NCBI RefSeq assembly: GCF_000183425.1 | Contig: NC_014759.1 | Coordinates: 4,331,001 to 4,395,000 of the forward strand | Source: Marivirga tractuosa DSM 4126 | GTDB lineage: Bacteria > Bacteroidota > Bacteroidia > Cytophagales > Cyclobacteriaceae | Direction: 5' to 3' | Length of the DNA: 64,000 bases | In this document: in pieces, positions 55,493 to 63,587 of the stretch | Position numbering within the stretch: the first letter of the stretch is position 1 | How the letters are laid out: every line of letters begins with the position of its first letter | Position numbers and translations under genes: made by a program | Notes under the pieces: model-generated | Databases searched by the model: none | What the model was told of the DNA's origin: nothing | What the model saw: the letters and a program-made list of their open reading frames with translations, nothing else

Positions 55493-56381
55493 CACACAAA
55501 ATTTATCTATAACGGACTTAGTTTTAAGTTACGCAAGGAATTTATTTATTCTATTAAAGCCCAGATTAAGCTTCTTAGTAGCTTTTTCATCAGCTTTCGG
55601 TTATGTGCTAGGGTTTAGTGGAAGTGGGATTAATTATACGGTACTAGCATTCCTTTCTTTAGGCGGATTTTTAGTTTCTGGTTCTGCTGTAACGATTAAC
55701 CAAATCATTGAGGTTGATCTTGACAAGAAAATGGATAGAACAAAAAATCGTCCATTGCCTACTGGTAGAATATCGATTCATGAAGCTACAATTTATTCGG
55801 TTATTACTGGACTTGTAGGTTTAGGGCTATTATTTGTTTATACTAATATCCTAACTACCATTCTTTCATTAGTTTCATTGATTTTATATAGTTTTGTTTA
55901 CACCCCTTTGAAAAGAGTTGGACCGATTGCTGTTTTTATGGGAGCAATTCCGGGGGCTTTACCGCCATTATTAGGCTGGGTGGCAGCAACGAACGGCTTT
56001 AGTATAGAAGCTTGGATTATCTTTGGAATTCAATTTATTTGGCAATTCCCACATTTTTGGGCCATTGCTTGGGTAGCTGATGAAGACTATAAAAAAGCAG
56101 GCTTTAAGTTATTGCCTTCTGGTGGTAAAAAGGATTTGAATACCGCTATACAAATCATGATTTATACCTTGTTTTTAATTCCTTTAGGCTTATTGCCTAC
56201 CATGTTTGGAATTACAGGAATTTATTCTGCATTGGTAGCCACCATTTGTGGAGTTTTGTTTTTAAGTCAAACATTCTATCTGATGAAAGAATGCAGTAAA
56301 GAGGCAGCTTTAAAAATAATGTTTGGTTCGTTTTTATATTTACCAATAGTGCAAGTAGCTTATCTTTTAGATAAAATTTAA
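55479..56381 (+). CDS. ctaB: Protoheme IX farnesyltransferase (heme O synthase, CtaB/Cox10)
   Basis: The protein has 300 residues with about nine membrane helices. The prenyl-diphosphate motif is NQIIEVDLDKKMDRTKNRPLPTG and the second YTPLKRVGPIAVFMGAIPGALPPLLGW. It adds a farnesyl group to heme B, giving heme O, the substrate of CtaA. It overlaps ctaA by 14 bases. Confidence 0.95.
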   Translation: MQYPDTQNLSITDLVLSYARNLFILLKPRLSFLVAFSSAFGYVLGFSGSGINYTVLAFLSLGGFLVSGSAVTINQIIEVDLDKKMDRTKNRPLPTGRISIHEATIYSVITGLVGLGLLFVYTNILTTILSLVSLILYSFVYTPLKRVGPIAVFMGAIPGALPPLLGWVAATNGFSIEAWIIFGIQFIWQFPHFWAIAWVADEDYKKAGFKLLPSGGKKDLNTAIQIMIYTLFLIPLGLLPTMFGITGIYSALVATICGVLFLSQTFYLMKECSKEAALKIMFGSFLYLPIVQVAYLLDKI

Positions 56382-56383
56382 TA

Positions 56384-56977
56384 ATGGATACCTCAATAAA
56401 TAAGGAACAACAGCAATTACAACCGAGTATTAAAATACTCTCTATGCATCCTTTAAAGTTTGCATTGTGGCTTTTTATCGTCACGGTTGTTATGATTTTT
56501 GCAGCATTGACCAGTGCATATATCGTACGTCAATCTGAGGGTAATTGGTTAATATTTGAATTACCGACTGTTTTTTTATACAATACAATTATTTTGGTTG
56601 CGAGTAGTGTAAGCATGCACCTGGCTTACTTGGCAGCTAAGAAGGATAATTTTAAAAGTCTGAAGCTTTTCATGATATTGACAGCAGTATTAGCAGTAGC
56701 TTTTTTTGTGGGGCAATATGAAGCTTGGGGTGCATTAGTAGATCGGGATGTTTACTTTGTAGGCAATCCATCGGGGTCTTTTTTATATGTAATTTCAGGA
56801 TTACATGCATTTCATTTAATTTCTGGGCTGATATTTATTTTAATTATGTTATTTTCGGCTTTTAAATATAAGGTTCATTCTAAAAATATGGTGAAAATGG
56901 AAATGTGTACAACATATTGGCACTTTTTAGATGGACTTTGGGTATATTTATTTATATTTTTGTTGTTAAATCATTAA
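56384..56977 (+). CDS. Cytochrome c oxidase subunit III, first copy
   Basis: The protein has 197 residues with five helices. Motifs are KFALWLFIVTVVMIFAALTSAYIVR, GSFLYVISGLHAFHLISGLIF and TTYWHFLDGLWVYLFIFL. It is shorter than the second subunit III gene that follows after 23 bases. Such pairs are common in Bacteroidota, where one may act as a structural partner. Confidence 0.88.
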   Translation: MDTSINKEQQQLQPSIKILSMHPLKFALWLFIVTVVMIFAALTSAYIVRQSEGNWLIFELPTVFLYNTIILVASSVSMHLAYLAAKKDNFKSLKLFMILTAVLAVAFFVGQYEAWGALVDRDVYFVGNPSGSFLYVISGLHAFHLISGLIFILIMLFSAFKYKVHSKNMVKMEMCTTYWHFLDGLWVYLFIFLLLNH

Positions 56978-57000
56978 TCCTATTTTGAACAGTTAAATTT

Positions 57001-57744
57001 ATGGCAACTACTGCAACAATTGATACTACAAAAAGCAGATGGGGAGGTGGAGTAGCCCCCATGAATGCTAGTTATGGAAAACTGATGATGTGGTTCTTTC
57101 TTTTATCAGATGCATTTTCATTTTCAGCTTTATTAATAACTTACGGTCTAATTCGCTATTCACATCCTGCTTATCAGGGTACCGTATCTGAATTTGAATT
57201 CAGTACGGAATATTGGCCAATACCAGAAATGGTTTTTGAAGCCGTTCCTTTCTTGCATGGTGTTCATGCACCATTGATCTTTGTGGGTATCATGACTTTT
57301 ATATTGATTTTAAGTAGTGTGACCATGGTATTAGCTGTAGAGGCGGGGCATAGAATGGATCGTCAGGGAGTTATCAAATGGATGCTCTGGACTATCATTG
57401 GTGGTTTGACTTTCTTAGCTTGTCAGGCATGGGAGTGGAGTCACTTCATTCACGGTACTGCTGAAGGAACGGTCAATGCAATGGGAGAAACTATTTTTGG
57501 AGCCAATTTAACAGAGAATCAATATGGGCCACCACTATTTGCCTCCTTGTTCTTTTTCATTACAGGTTTTCACGGATTCCATGTGTTCAGTGGGGTAGTA
57601 ATTAACTTTATTATATTCTTCAACGCAGTAGTGGGTACTTATGAAAAAAGAGGGCATTACGAGATGGTGGAGAAAACAGGACTTTATTGGCACTTTGTTG
57701 ATTTGGTCTGGGTATTTGTATTTACACTTTTCTACTTGATTTAA
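57001..57744 (+). CDS. coxC: Cytochrome c oxidase subunit III, second copy
   Basis: The protein has 247 residues with five to seven helices. Motifs are GKLMMWFFLLSDAFSFSALLITYG, CQAWEWSHFIHG, FFFITGFHGFHVFSGVVINF and GLYWHFVDLVWVFVFTLFYL. It stabilises subunit I during turnover. It is closer than the first copy to the usual bacterial CoxC. Confidence 0.93.
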   Translation: MATTATIDTTKSRWGGGVAPMNASYGKLMMWFFLLSDAFSFSALLITYGLIRYSHPAYQGTVSEFEFSTEYWPIPEMVFEAVPFLHGVHAPLIFVGIMTFILILSSVTMVLAVEAGHRMDRQGVIKWMLWTIIGGLTFLACQAWEWSHFIHGTAEGTVNAMGETIFGANLTENQYGPPLFASLFFFITGFHGFHVFSGVVINFIIFFNAVVGTYEKRGHYEMVEKTGLYWHFVDLVWVFVFTLFYLI

Positions 57745-57858
57745 CTTTTTTTAAGTAAGGCCTATTAGGCAATAAAATGATTATATTATATTTCTGTTTG
57801 ATAGTAAGTTTGAAGTAGAAATTTTTTGAGATATTAATTATTAGAATCCATTTAAGAT

Positions 57859-58185
57859 ATGTCACACGAAGAAACTAATAACGTTCAGGTAATTCCTGAA
57901 GATAAAGAAAAGACAAAGAAGATTTGGAAAGTAGCGGGCATCTTAGCCGTTGTTACTATCATCGAATTTATCTTTGCATTCACTTTGCCAAGAGGTATCA
58001 TTTTGGTATCCATTTTCTTAGGCTTAACTGTAGTGAAAGCCTTTTATATAGTTGCAGAATTTATGCACCTTAAACATGAGCAAAAGGCTTTAATTTGGTC
58101 TATCTTAATCCCTACCATACTGATTTTGTGGTTAGTAGTTGCCCTAATGGTAGAAGGTAGCGCAATATTTAACATTAGAAATTAA
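57859..58185 (+). CDS. Cytochrome c oxidase subunit IV (prokaryotic type)
   Basis: The protein has 108 residues with three helices (about 25-45, 50-68, 78-98) and the segment VKAFYIVAEFMHLKHE, typical of the COX4 prokaryotic family. It ends the first part of the operon and is followed by a terminator. Confidence 0.88.
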   Translation: MSHEETNNVQVIPEDKEKTKKIWKVAGILAVVTIIEFIFAFTLPRGIILVSIFLGLTVVKAFYIVAEFMHLKHEQKALIWSILIPTILILWLVVALMVEGSAIFNIRN

Positions 58186-58208
58186 TTCAATTCAGTTGAA
58201 AGTTTAAT

Positions 58209-58242
58209 AAATCAGGTTGGTCTAAATCAGCCTGATTTTTTT
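58209..58242 (+). terminator. Intrinsic terminator after subunit IV
   Basis: An 8-bp stem AAATCAGG/CCTGATTT (58209-58216 with 58231-58238) is followed by T residues. It would end or reduce transcription just before the Sco-like gene at 58247. Confidence 0.8.
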
Positions 58243-58246
58243 GTTT

Positions 58247-58882
58247 ATGAAGAAGTCAAAAATTCTAATCTTAGTAATCACCCTTACTTTCCCGGTAATC
58301 CTCTATTTGTTTTTACGATCTTTTGGTCAGAATGAATTCGCATTACCTGTATTTTTTGAGAATGAAGAGCCGGTTTATTGTAATGATTCATTAGAAATGA
58401 AAGGCCATCTTGAGCTAGTCGATTTAAGTAGTAAAAATCTTGTTAAGTTATCAGAAATCTATTCAGATGATTATAAGGTTATTCATCTCCCAAATGTTCA
58501 AGACCCTGAAATCCAAACATTGAAAAATGAAATAAATAGGATTTTGAATACCTTCGATGATGTGTCATTGAGTATTGTTAGTTTTCAACCGCTGTTTAGT
58601 AAGGATGTAGATCAAATTGAGGCAGAGTCATTTTTATTAGCAGACAGGGCAAATACCTATCTTTTTTCCCCAGATGATAAGGATTTCTTTGTAAACTGCT
58701 TGTATGCGTTTCCGACAGATGAGTGGGACGGCAAGCATCCGTCAGAGGAAACTCTTTCGATAGATCACACTCTAGTCTTGCTTGATGATGAAAATAAGAT
58801 TAGAGGATATTATGATGGTTATGAAACAAAAGAAGTAGACAGATTGATATTAGAAATTAGAGTATTATTAAGTAATAAATAA
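58247..58882 (+). CDS. Sco1/SenC-like protein lacking the copper-binding cysteines
   Basis: The protein has 211 residues with an N-terminal membrane anchor (about 7-24). The end (LSIDHTLVLLDDENKIRGYYDGYETKEVDRLILEIRVLL) is a clear Sco signature, and the His of IDHT corresponds to the copper-ligand His. The CxxxC pair that should lie in the first third is missing; the only Cys residues are in VYCND and VNCLY. It may have lost copper transfer or act as a thiol-free chaperone for CuA assembly. It abuts the DUF420 gene with no gap. I chose the ATG at 58247 over an in-frame TTG at 58241. Confidence 0.7.
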   Translation: MKKSKILILVITLTFPVILYLFLRSFGQNEFALPVFFENEEPVYCNDSLEMKGHLELVDLSSKNLVKLSEIYSDDYKVIHLPNVQDPEIQTLKNEINRILNTFDDVSLSIVSFQPLFSKDVDQIEAESFLLADRANTYLFSPDDKDFFVNCLYAFPTDEWDGKHPSEETLSIDHTLVLLDDENKIRGYYDGYETKEVDRLILEIRVLLSNK

Positions 58883-59470
58883 ATGAGTTCGTTAGACAGT
58901 AATCAAAAATTATATCTGAAATTAATATGGGTCTTGTCCATTGCAATTCCTATCGTAGTGGCAATTCTGATTTTTGCGCCAGATAAGATTAAGGGAGCAG
59001 GAGACTGGGTTTATATTCTCCCACATTTGAATGCGACTTTTAATTCTATTACTTCAATTGTGTTGCTATTAGGTTTATATTTTATCAAGCAAAAAAATGT
59101 AAAGGCTCATAAAAGCATGATGTCAATAGCTTTTACTTTGGGAAGTTTATTTTTAGTGAGTTATGTTGTCTATCACTCTACAGCAGATTCTACTATCTAC
59201 GGAGATCTAAATAGGAACGGTGTATTAGATGATGTTGAAAAAACCAAAGATGTCATGTTTTGGCGTGGGTTTTATCATGGTGTTTTATTACCCCATATCA
59301 TTTTAGCAGCAGTAGTGGTTCCTTTTGTTCTTTTCGCATTTTATTATGCTTTGTCGGATAAAATTGAGAAGCATAAGAAAATTGTGAAATGGACATTTCC
59401 GATTTGGTTGATAGTTTCCATAACTGGGGTGGTGGTTTACTTAATGATAAGTCCTTATTATCCTAAATAA
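58883..59470 (+). CDS. DUF420 (CtaM-like) oxidase assembly protein
   Basis: The protein has 195 residues with five helices. The segments LPHLNATFNSITSIVLLLGLYFIKQKNVKAHKSMM and FWRGFYHGVLLPHIILAAVVVPFVLFAFYYAL match DUF420, known as CtaM in Firmicutes, where it is needed for aa3-type oxidase activity. It starts directly after the preceding stop. Confidence 0.88.
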   Translation: MSSLDSNQKLYLKLIWVLSIAIPIVVAILIFAPDKIKGAGDWVYILPHLNATFNSITSIVLLLGLYFIKQKNVKAHKSMMSIAFTLGSLFLVSYVVYHSTADSTIYGDLNRNGVLDDVEKTKDVMFWRGFYHGVLLPHIILAAVVVPFVLFAFYYALSDKIEKHKKIVKWTFPIWLIVSITGVVVYLMISPYYPK

Positions 59471-59517
59471 GTAGAACTCATTATGTGTTTTTTGAGTTTT
59501 ATAGTAAAAATGATTCA

Positions 59518-59787
59518 ATGAAAAAAATTCTGCTTTTTGTTATTTCCTTTCTGTTTATTAATCTTAATGATATTTTGGCTCAGTGCGCTATGTGCAGGGC
59601 CACAGTGGAGAACAATGTAAATAATGGTGAAATAGGAATCGCCAGTTCATTGAATTTCGGCATCTTATACTTGTTTGCTGCTCCTTACTTAGTGGCTATG
59701 GTGATAGGCATTTTATGGTATAGGAATAGCAAAAAGCAGGGTAAGAAAATTGATGTAAAGGCTATTTTGTCAAGGAATAAGTATTGA
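59518..59787 (+). CDS. Small membrane protein with a CxxC motif
   Basis: The protein has 89 residues. A signal or first helix (MKKILLFVISFLFINLNDILAQ) is followed by CAMCRATVEN and a second helix (about 47-68). Small proteins with this CAMC motif are common at the end of oxidase clusters in Bacteroidota and may handle copper or heme. That role is inferred from position. The start at 59518 fits a signal peptide better than a GTG at 59485. Confidence 0.7.
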   Translation: MKKILLFVISFLFINLNDILAQCAMCRATVENNVNNGEIGIASSLNFGILYLFAAPYLVAMVIGILWYRNSKKQGKKIDVKAILSRNKY

Positions 59788-59794
59788 TCATTGA

Positions 59795-61603
59795 TTAGGC
59801 GAGTTTCGACTGTGTATTTTCGTCTTCTTTGGGTTGATAATTGCTTTCAACCGGAATGCTTATAACAACATTAATTCCACTCCCTGGTTTTGAATTAAAG
59901 TACACAGCTCCATTAATTGTATTGACTCTCGCATAGATACTTCTCATTCCCATCCCTGAGTCTACCACATTTTGAACATCAAAGCCTATTCCATCATCTT
60001 CGTAAAAGACGTTTATTTCATTTTCAGCTTGGCTGATTTGTAAATTTATAATATTTGCTTTGGCATGTTTTATGGTATTGTTGAGCAATTCTAATATTAT
60101 ATGGTAAATATTGCGCTCAATATCTACCGATAGTCGGCTATGCAATCCATAAATTGATAAATCCGCTTTTATTCTTTCTGCCTCATTGATTGTTCTTACA
60201 GTATCCTTCAGTGCAGTTTCTAAACCAAACCGACTTAGCAAATCGGTTGATAGGTTATGAGATATTTCTCTGGTTTCTTTAATAGCCTCATTAATGTTTT
60301 GTAATACTTTATCTGCTGCAACTGGAATATCGCTTGATTGAAATAGAAGTTTGATGGACGATAATCTAGCACCAAGTCGGTCGTGTAAATCACTTGCAAT
60401 ACGGTTTCGTTCTTCCTCCTGACCGTGCATCATAGCATTGAGTTCCTTGAGCTCTTGCTCGGTTTTCATATTGGCAATTTCCTCGTTTTTCAGTCGCTTT
60501 AAGTATTTTTGTTTTTGTATAAAGAACCAAATACTAGATAGCATTAGGATAACTAGCAATATGCTTAAACTTAAGAATAAATTCTTCTGAAAGTTTTCAC
60601 GTTCGATAGCGATTTTCTGGGCACGTATTTCCTCTTCTTTTCTAGCGGTTTCATATTTGGTTTCCAAATTCTTAACTTCCTCCATTTTTTCATTGTCAAA
60701 AAGAGAATCCCTTAAATTATTGTACTTCTGAAATAGGAGAGAGGCTTCTTCGACAGCACCGATACCCATCTTTGCTTTTACCATATTGGAATAGAGGTGC
60801 ATTTTAAGATTCGAATCACCGATATATTCTGCCAATTCTAAACTTTTTTCATAATGACTTAGGCTTTCTTTAAACTTGTCTTGCTTAAGGTAGATATTAC
60901 CTAAATTAAGTCTGGAGGTGGCTAATCCGTGTAGATCTCCCAAGTTAGATTTCAACTTTATAGATTTTTTGTAATTTGCTATAGATGCGGAATAATTTTC
61001 TTGTTTTTCATATAAAAAACCCAAGTTATTATAAAGTAATGAGAGATTAGAGGAGTCACTAACTTTTTGAAAAGATTCTAAAGCATTTAAATAGTAGTAC
61101 ACTGCTGAGTCGTAGTTCATCCTTTCAAAATCATTTGAGGAATACAATACTCCAATGTTCATGTTAATTACAGCAGATTTCCTATCTTCTTTCAATTTTG
61201 AAAGCAATTCTATTGCCATTTGATAGTACTCCAATGCAATTTTTTTATCATCTGACGAGTAGTAATTTGCTAAATTGTTATAGTTATTGACCAATCCAGA
61301 TACATTATCAATTTTCTTATTGATTTCAATGGATTTGTAAAAATAATCTAATGCATTTTTCTTATTGTTTCTATAATTCGCTATCAGCCCCAAATAGTTT
61401 AGTGATCCAGATGTTAATTCTGATATGTTATTAGTACGAGATTCAATGGAGATGATTTTTTTGAAGAGTATTATAGATGAATCAATCTTATTTTCTCTTC
61501 GAAAGCTTTTCGCTTGTTCAAAACTTTCTTCCAAGTCTATTTGACTTAGTAAGCTAAAATTACCTAAAAAAAATATTAAAATAAAGATTAGTAACTTCTT
61601 CAT
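59795..61603 (-). CDS. TPR sensor histidine kinase (HisKA_3 type)
   Basis: The protein has 602 residues. A signal peptide, about seven TPR units (about 35-290), a coiled coil, one membrane helix (about 342-362) and a kinase core with RIASDLHDRLGARLSSIKLLFQ (His407) and an ATPase domain (LLNNTIKHA, DDGIGFD, GMGMRSI). This NarL/DegS-like type pairs with LuxR-type regulators. No intact one is adjacent; the nearest is the remnant at 39932. A small lipoprotein gene lies 39 bases upstream in the same operon. Confidence 0.9.
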   Translation of the reverse strand: MKKLLIFILIFFLGNFSLLSQIDLEESFEQAKSFRRENKIDSSIILFKKIISIESRTNNISELTSGSLNYLGLIANYRNNKKNALDYFYKSIEINKKIDNVSGLVNNYNNLANYYSSDDKKIALEYYQMAIELLSKLKEDRKSAVINMNIGVLYSSNDFERMNYDSAVYYYLNALESFQKVSDSSNLSLLYNNLGFLYEKQENYSASIANYKKSIKLKSNLGDLHGLATSRLNLGNIYLKQDKFKESLSHYEKSLELAEYIGDSNLKMHLYSNMVKAKMGIGAVEEASLLFQKYNNLRDSLFDNEKMEEVKNLETKYETARKEEEIRAQKIAIERENFQKNLFLSLSILLVILMLSSIWFFIQKQKYLKRLKNEEIANMKTEQELKELNAMMHGQEEERNRIASDLHDRLGARLSSIKLLFQSSDIPVAADKVLQNINEAIKETREISHNLSTDLLSRFGLETALKDTVRTINEAERIKADLSIYGLHSRLSVDIERNIYHIILELLNNTIKHAKANIINLQISQAENEINVFYEDDGIGFDVQNVVDSGMGMRSIYARVNTINGAVYFNSKPGSGINVVISIPVESNYQPKEDENTQSKLA

Positions 61604-61642
61604 ATTTAAAGTTACTAATCAATTCTTTACTAAGAAAGAAAA

Positions 61643-61786
61643 TTAATCGCCTAATTCAGCTGTTTCTGTTTGACTTCCACCCGTCTCAGTAGTATCAAAG
61701 TTTGGTTCTTCGATTAATTCACAAGCTGAAAAAGTGAACATTGCTGCTATTATAAATACGAATTTAAGTGTTTTTAATGCTTTCAT
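61643..61786 (-). CDS. 47-residue lipoprotein upstream of the TPR kinase
   Basis: The ATG (61786-61784) opens 47 codons. The product has a basic start, a hydrophobic core and a lipobox (FTFSAC, Cys22), then an acidic, Thr-rich tail of 25 residues (ELIEEPNFDTTETGG...). The kinase gene begins 39 bases after its stop. It could supply or modify the signal sensed by the kinase, as small lipoproteins do in some other systems; here this is only inferred. Confidence 0.7.
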   Translation of the reverse strand: MKALKTLKFVFIIAAMFTFSACELIEEPNFDTTETGGSQTETAELGD

Positions 61787-61851
61787 AATTTCTATTTTTT
61801 TATTTTCCCTAATTAATGTACAATATTATATTGTTTTAACTTGCTGTGAAA

Positions 61852-62139
61852 CACCTATTTAGGGGTTTTTATAACTAAAATAGGGGTGAGCTGAATACCC
61901 ATTTGGTGGTTTTAGAATTTTTATGAAAAGAAAATTGCGCTCTAGATCTGGGGTTTAAAAGCCTTCTATACCTTATAAAATCTGGCTTAATTAAAAGTAC
62001 ATGCAGTTTTTGTAGTTCTTTTAGGTGGTTTTATAGCTGATTTTGTAATTGTATTATTCTAATATAGCCGTGTTAAATACCCCCATTTGGGTATATTTTA
62101 TACCCCCAAAAAAGTTTAAAATTACCCCTAAAATGGTGT
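61852..62139. promoter_or_regulatory. Cluster of ACCCC-ATTT-GGGT operator-like motifs
   Basis: Six related motifs lie in two groups: CACCTATTTAGGGG (61852-61865), ACTAAAATAGGGGTG (61874-61888), ATACCCATTTGGTGG (61895-61909), ATACCCCCATTTGGGTAT (62078-62095), TACCCCCAAAAAAG (62101-62114) and TACCCCTAAAATGGTG (62123-62138). Several are inverted about their centre. They flank the divergent promoters and could bind a LuxR-type regulator working with the nearby TPR kinase. Confidence 0.5.
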
Positions 62140-62161
62140 TTTTTATTAGGTTTTACCTCCC

Positions 62162-62169
62162 TACCTTTG
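62162..62169 (+). promoter_or_regulatory. Promoter -7 element next to the operator cluster
   Basis: TACCTTTG matches TAnnTTTG. No TTTG is found at the -33 position, where the last operator-like motif (62123-62138) lies instead. This is the layout of an activator-dependent promoter. Confidence 0.5.
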
Positions 62170-62171
62170 AA

Positions 62172-62237
62172 ATGTCGTCACAAGAATATGCGAGAGCAAT
62201 CAACCAAGACTTTTTATATATAGACGACATTACCTGA
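62172..62237 (+). CDS. Possible leaderless 21-codon ORF
   Basis: ATG two bases after the promoter element, 21 codons (MSSQEYARAINQDFLYIDDIT), TGA. Transcription would begin at or next to the ATG. Its ends form an 8-bp inverted repeat (ATGTCGTC at 62172-62179, GACGACAT at 62223-62230). A longer open frame upstream (from 62049) would run through the operators and promoter and is not credible. Coding status is uncertain; it may instead be part of a structured RNA. Confidence 0.3.
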   Translation: MSSQEYARAINQDFLYIDDIT

Positions 62238-62243
62238 CTAGGT

Positions 62244-62304
62244 CGGGGCAGTTTAAATGAAAGTATAACTTCTCCCCTATTGTTGTTATTCAGTCATTGC
62301 CCCG
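62244..62304. other. Structured segment after the mini-ORF
   Basis: CGGGGCA (62244-62250) pairs with TGCCCCG (62298-62304) around a 47-base loop. There is no T-run, so it is not a simple terminator. It may fold as part of a leader RNA for the GAF-PAS gene. Confidence 0.4.
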
Positions 62305-62453
62305 TCTTAGCAGGTTTTTACATACCTAAAATATTTGATGTTCCATAGTTTGGGATAAAAAGGATATCATTCATCAATTAGGTGCTCTTCTTGGTCAGTT
62401 TAATTATTAAATAATAATATGGACAATAGCTGATTTATTTAACACTCCTGCTC

Positions 62454-63530
62454 ATGAGTATACCTAAAATAAATAACAACCAGATTTTTGAACCTCGTTT
62501 GCAAATTTTGCACGAGCAAATGGATTCTGTTCTTAAGATGCTTTGCAATCTTACGAAGGCAGATCAAGTATTTTTGTCTTTTTGGAATGACGGTTATAGT
62601 CAGGTGTATAATGAGGATAGTGGATTTTATACAACGGAAGATTTGGAGTGCCGACAATTAGAAAAGAAGTTTAAATCTTTATTTTCAGAGGTTATCTATA
62701 TTTCGAATGCACGTTTACATACTCTAATACAAGACATCAAGTTTTTTTCTACTAGCGGAAAAAACACTAATGTATTTCTTTTGCCTTTGATTGATGCTAA
62801 GGATGATAGGATAGGAGTTTTGGGTTTGAATATGACTGAAGAAGGAGCTTTTGATTTTGGACAGATTGTTCATCAAATTGAAAGTATTGGAGAACATATA
62901 GTATCTATTTATGATAATTTATTAGGTAAAAATGCAGCCTTTTATACTAATAAAGTAAATTTTGAACATATGCCTGCAGCTTTTCTCAATTTTAGTATTA
63001 ATAAAGATGCAGAATTATTGGATTGCCATTTCAGTAATCATTTAATAAGAAAACATCCTGCCTTTTTGAATTATTCAGGTAATTCAATGGAAAAGTTGGA
63101 GCCACTGCTGCAAATGACTTTGCAGGAGTTTACCAAAATGTTGTTGAAATCCCAGAACGACCAAAGTATTGAATATGTTTATCCTTATTTGGTAGATGGC
63201 AAGGAGAAAAAGTACTTTTTGATTAAAATACATGTATCCCTTTCTACTGACGGTGTTTACCAATGTCTTGCTTTTATAGATGATATAAGTATTCATCGTA
63301 AGTACAATGCCACTTTAGATCAGATTTTGTTTGATATCTCTCATGTAATGAGAAGGCCAGTGGTGAGCATGAGGGGATTGACTAATCTTATTAATTTGAA
63401 TGAATTTGATAGAAATGAGATTTGCGAGATTGCAAGCAAGATCAAAGTAGTCTCCGATGAAATGGAAGACTATATCCGGGCAATGTTTAAGATATATGAA
63501 GCTAAACAGGAAGCTGAATATCTTTTGTGA
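62454..63530 (+). CDS. GAF-PAS sensor with a phospho-acceptor helix but no ATPase domain
   Basis: The protein has 358 residues, soluble, no signal. A GAF-like domain (about 15-160) and a PAS-like domain (about 168-282) are followed by a HisKA-like helix pair: LFDISHVMRRPVVSMRGLTNL with His297. The protein ends about 60 residues later, where the HATPase domain of a kinase should begin. It could be a phosphotransfer intermediate, a dimerising sensor for another kinase, or a natural truncation. A terminator-like hairpin follows. Confidence 0.7.
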   Translation: MSIPKINNNQIFEPRLQILHEQMDSVLKMLCNLTKADQVFLSFWNDGYSQVYNEDSGFYTTEDLECRQLEKKFKSLFSEVIYISNARLHTLIQDIKFFSTSGKNTNVFLLPLIDAKDDRIGVLGLNMTEEGAFDFGQIVHQIESIGEHIVSIYDNLLGKNAAFYTNKVNFEHMPAAFLNFSINKDAELLDCHFSNHLIRKHPAFLNYSGNSMEKLEPLLQMTLQEFTKMLLKSQNDQSIEYVYPYLVDGKEKKYFLIKIHVSLSTDGVYQCLAFIDDISIHRKYNATLDQILFDISHVMRRPVVSMRGLTNLINLNEFDRNEICEIASKIKVVSDEMEDYIRAMFKIYEAKQEAEYLL

Positions 63531-63547
63531 TTTGTACAAGAAATGAT

Positions 63548-63581
63548 AATCCGGAACAGGTTTGAATATCTGTTCCGGATT
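63548..63581. terminator. Perfect hairpin between convergent genes
   Basis: Arms AATCCGGAACAG (63548-63559) and CTGTTCCGGATT (63570-63581) pair perfectly around a 10-base loop. It lies between the GAF-PAS gene and the convergent kbl-like gene. The T-runs are weak on both sides. Confidence 0.6.
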
Positions 63582-63587
63582 TCACTT

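Larger units (their letters stand above)
61787..62453. other. Regulatory region between the kinase operon and the GAF-PAS gene
   Basis: 667 bases with a cluster of C/G-rich motifs, a promoter, a 21-codon ORF and a structured segment, each described separately. The remaining sequence is AT-rich with no gene. Confidence 0.55.

Noticed and set aside
58209-58242. End of all oxidase-related transcription
   Set aside because: The terminator is followed at once by Sco-like, DUF420 and CxxC genes, so read-through or a second promoter is likely.
62049-62237. A 62-codon ORF upstream of the GAF-PAS gene
   Set aside because: Its first two thirds cover operator-like motifs and the promoter. Only the last 21 codons lie downstream of it.
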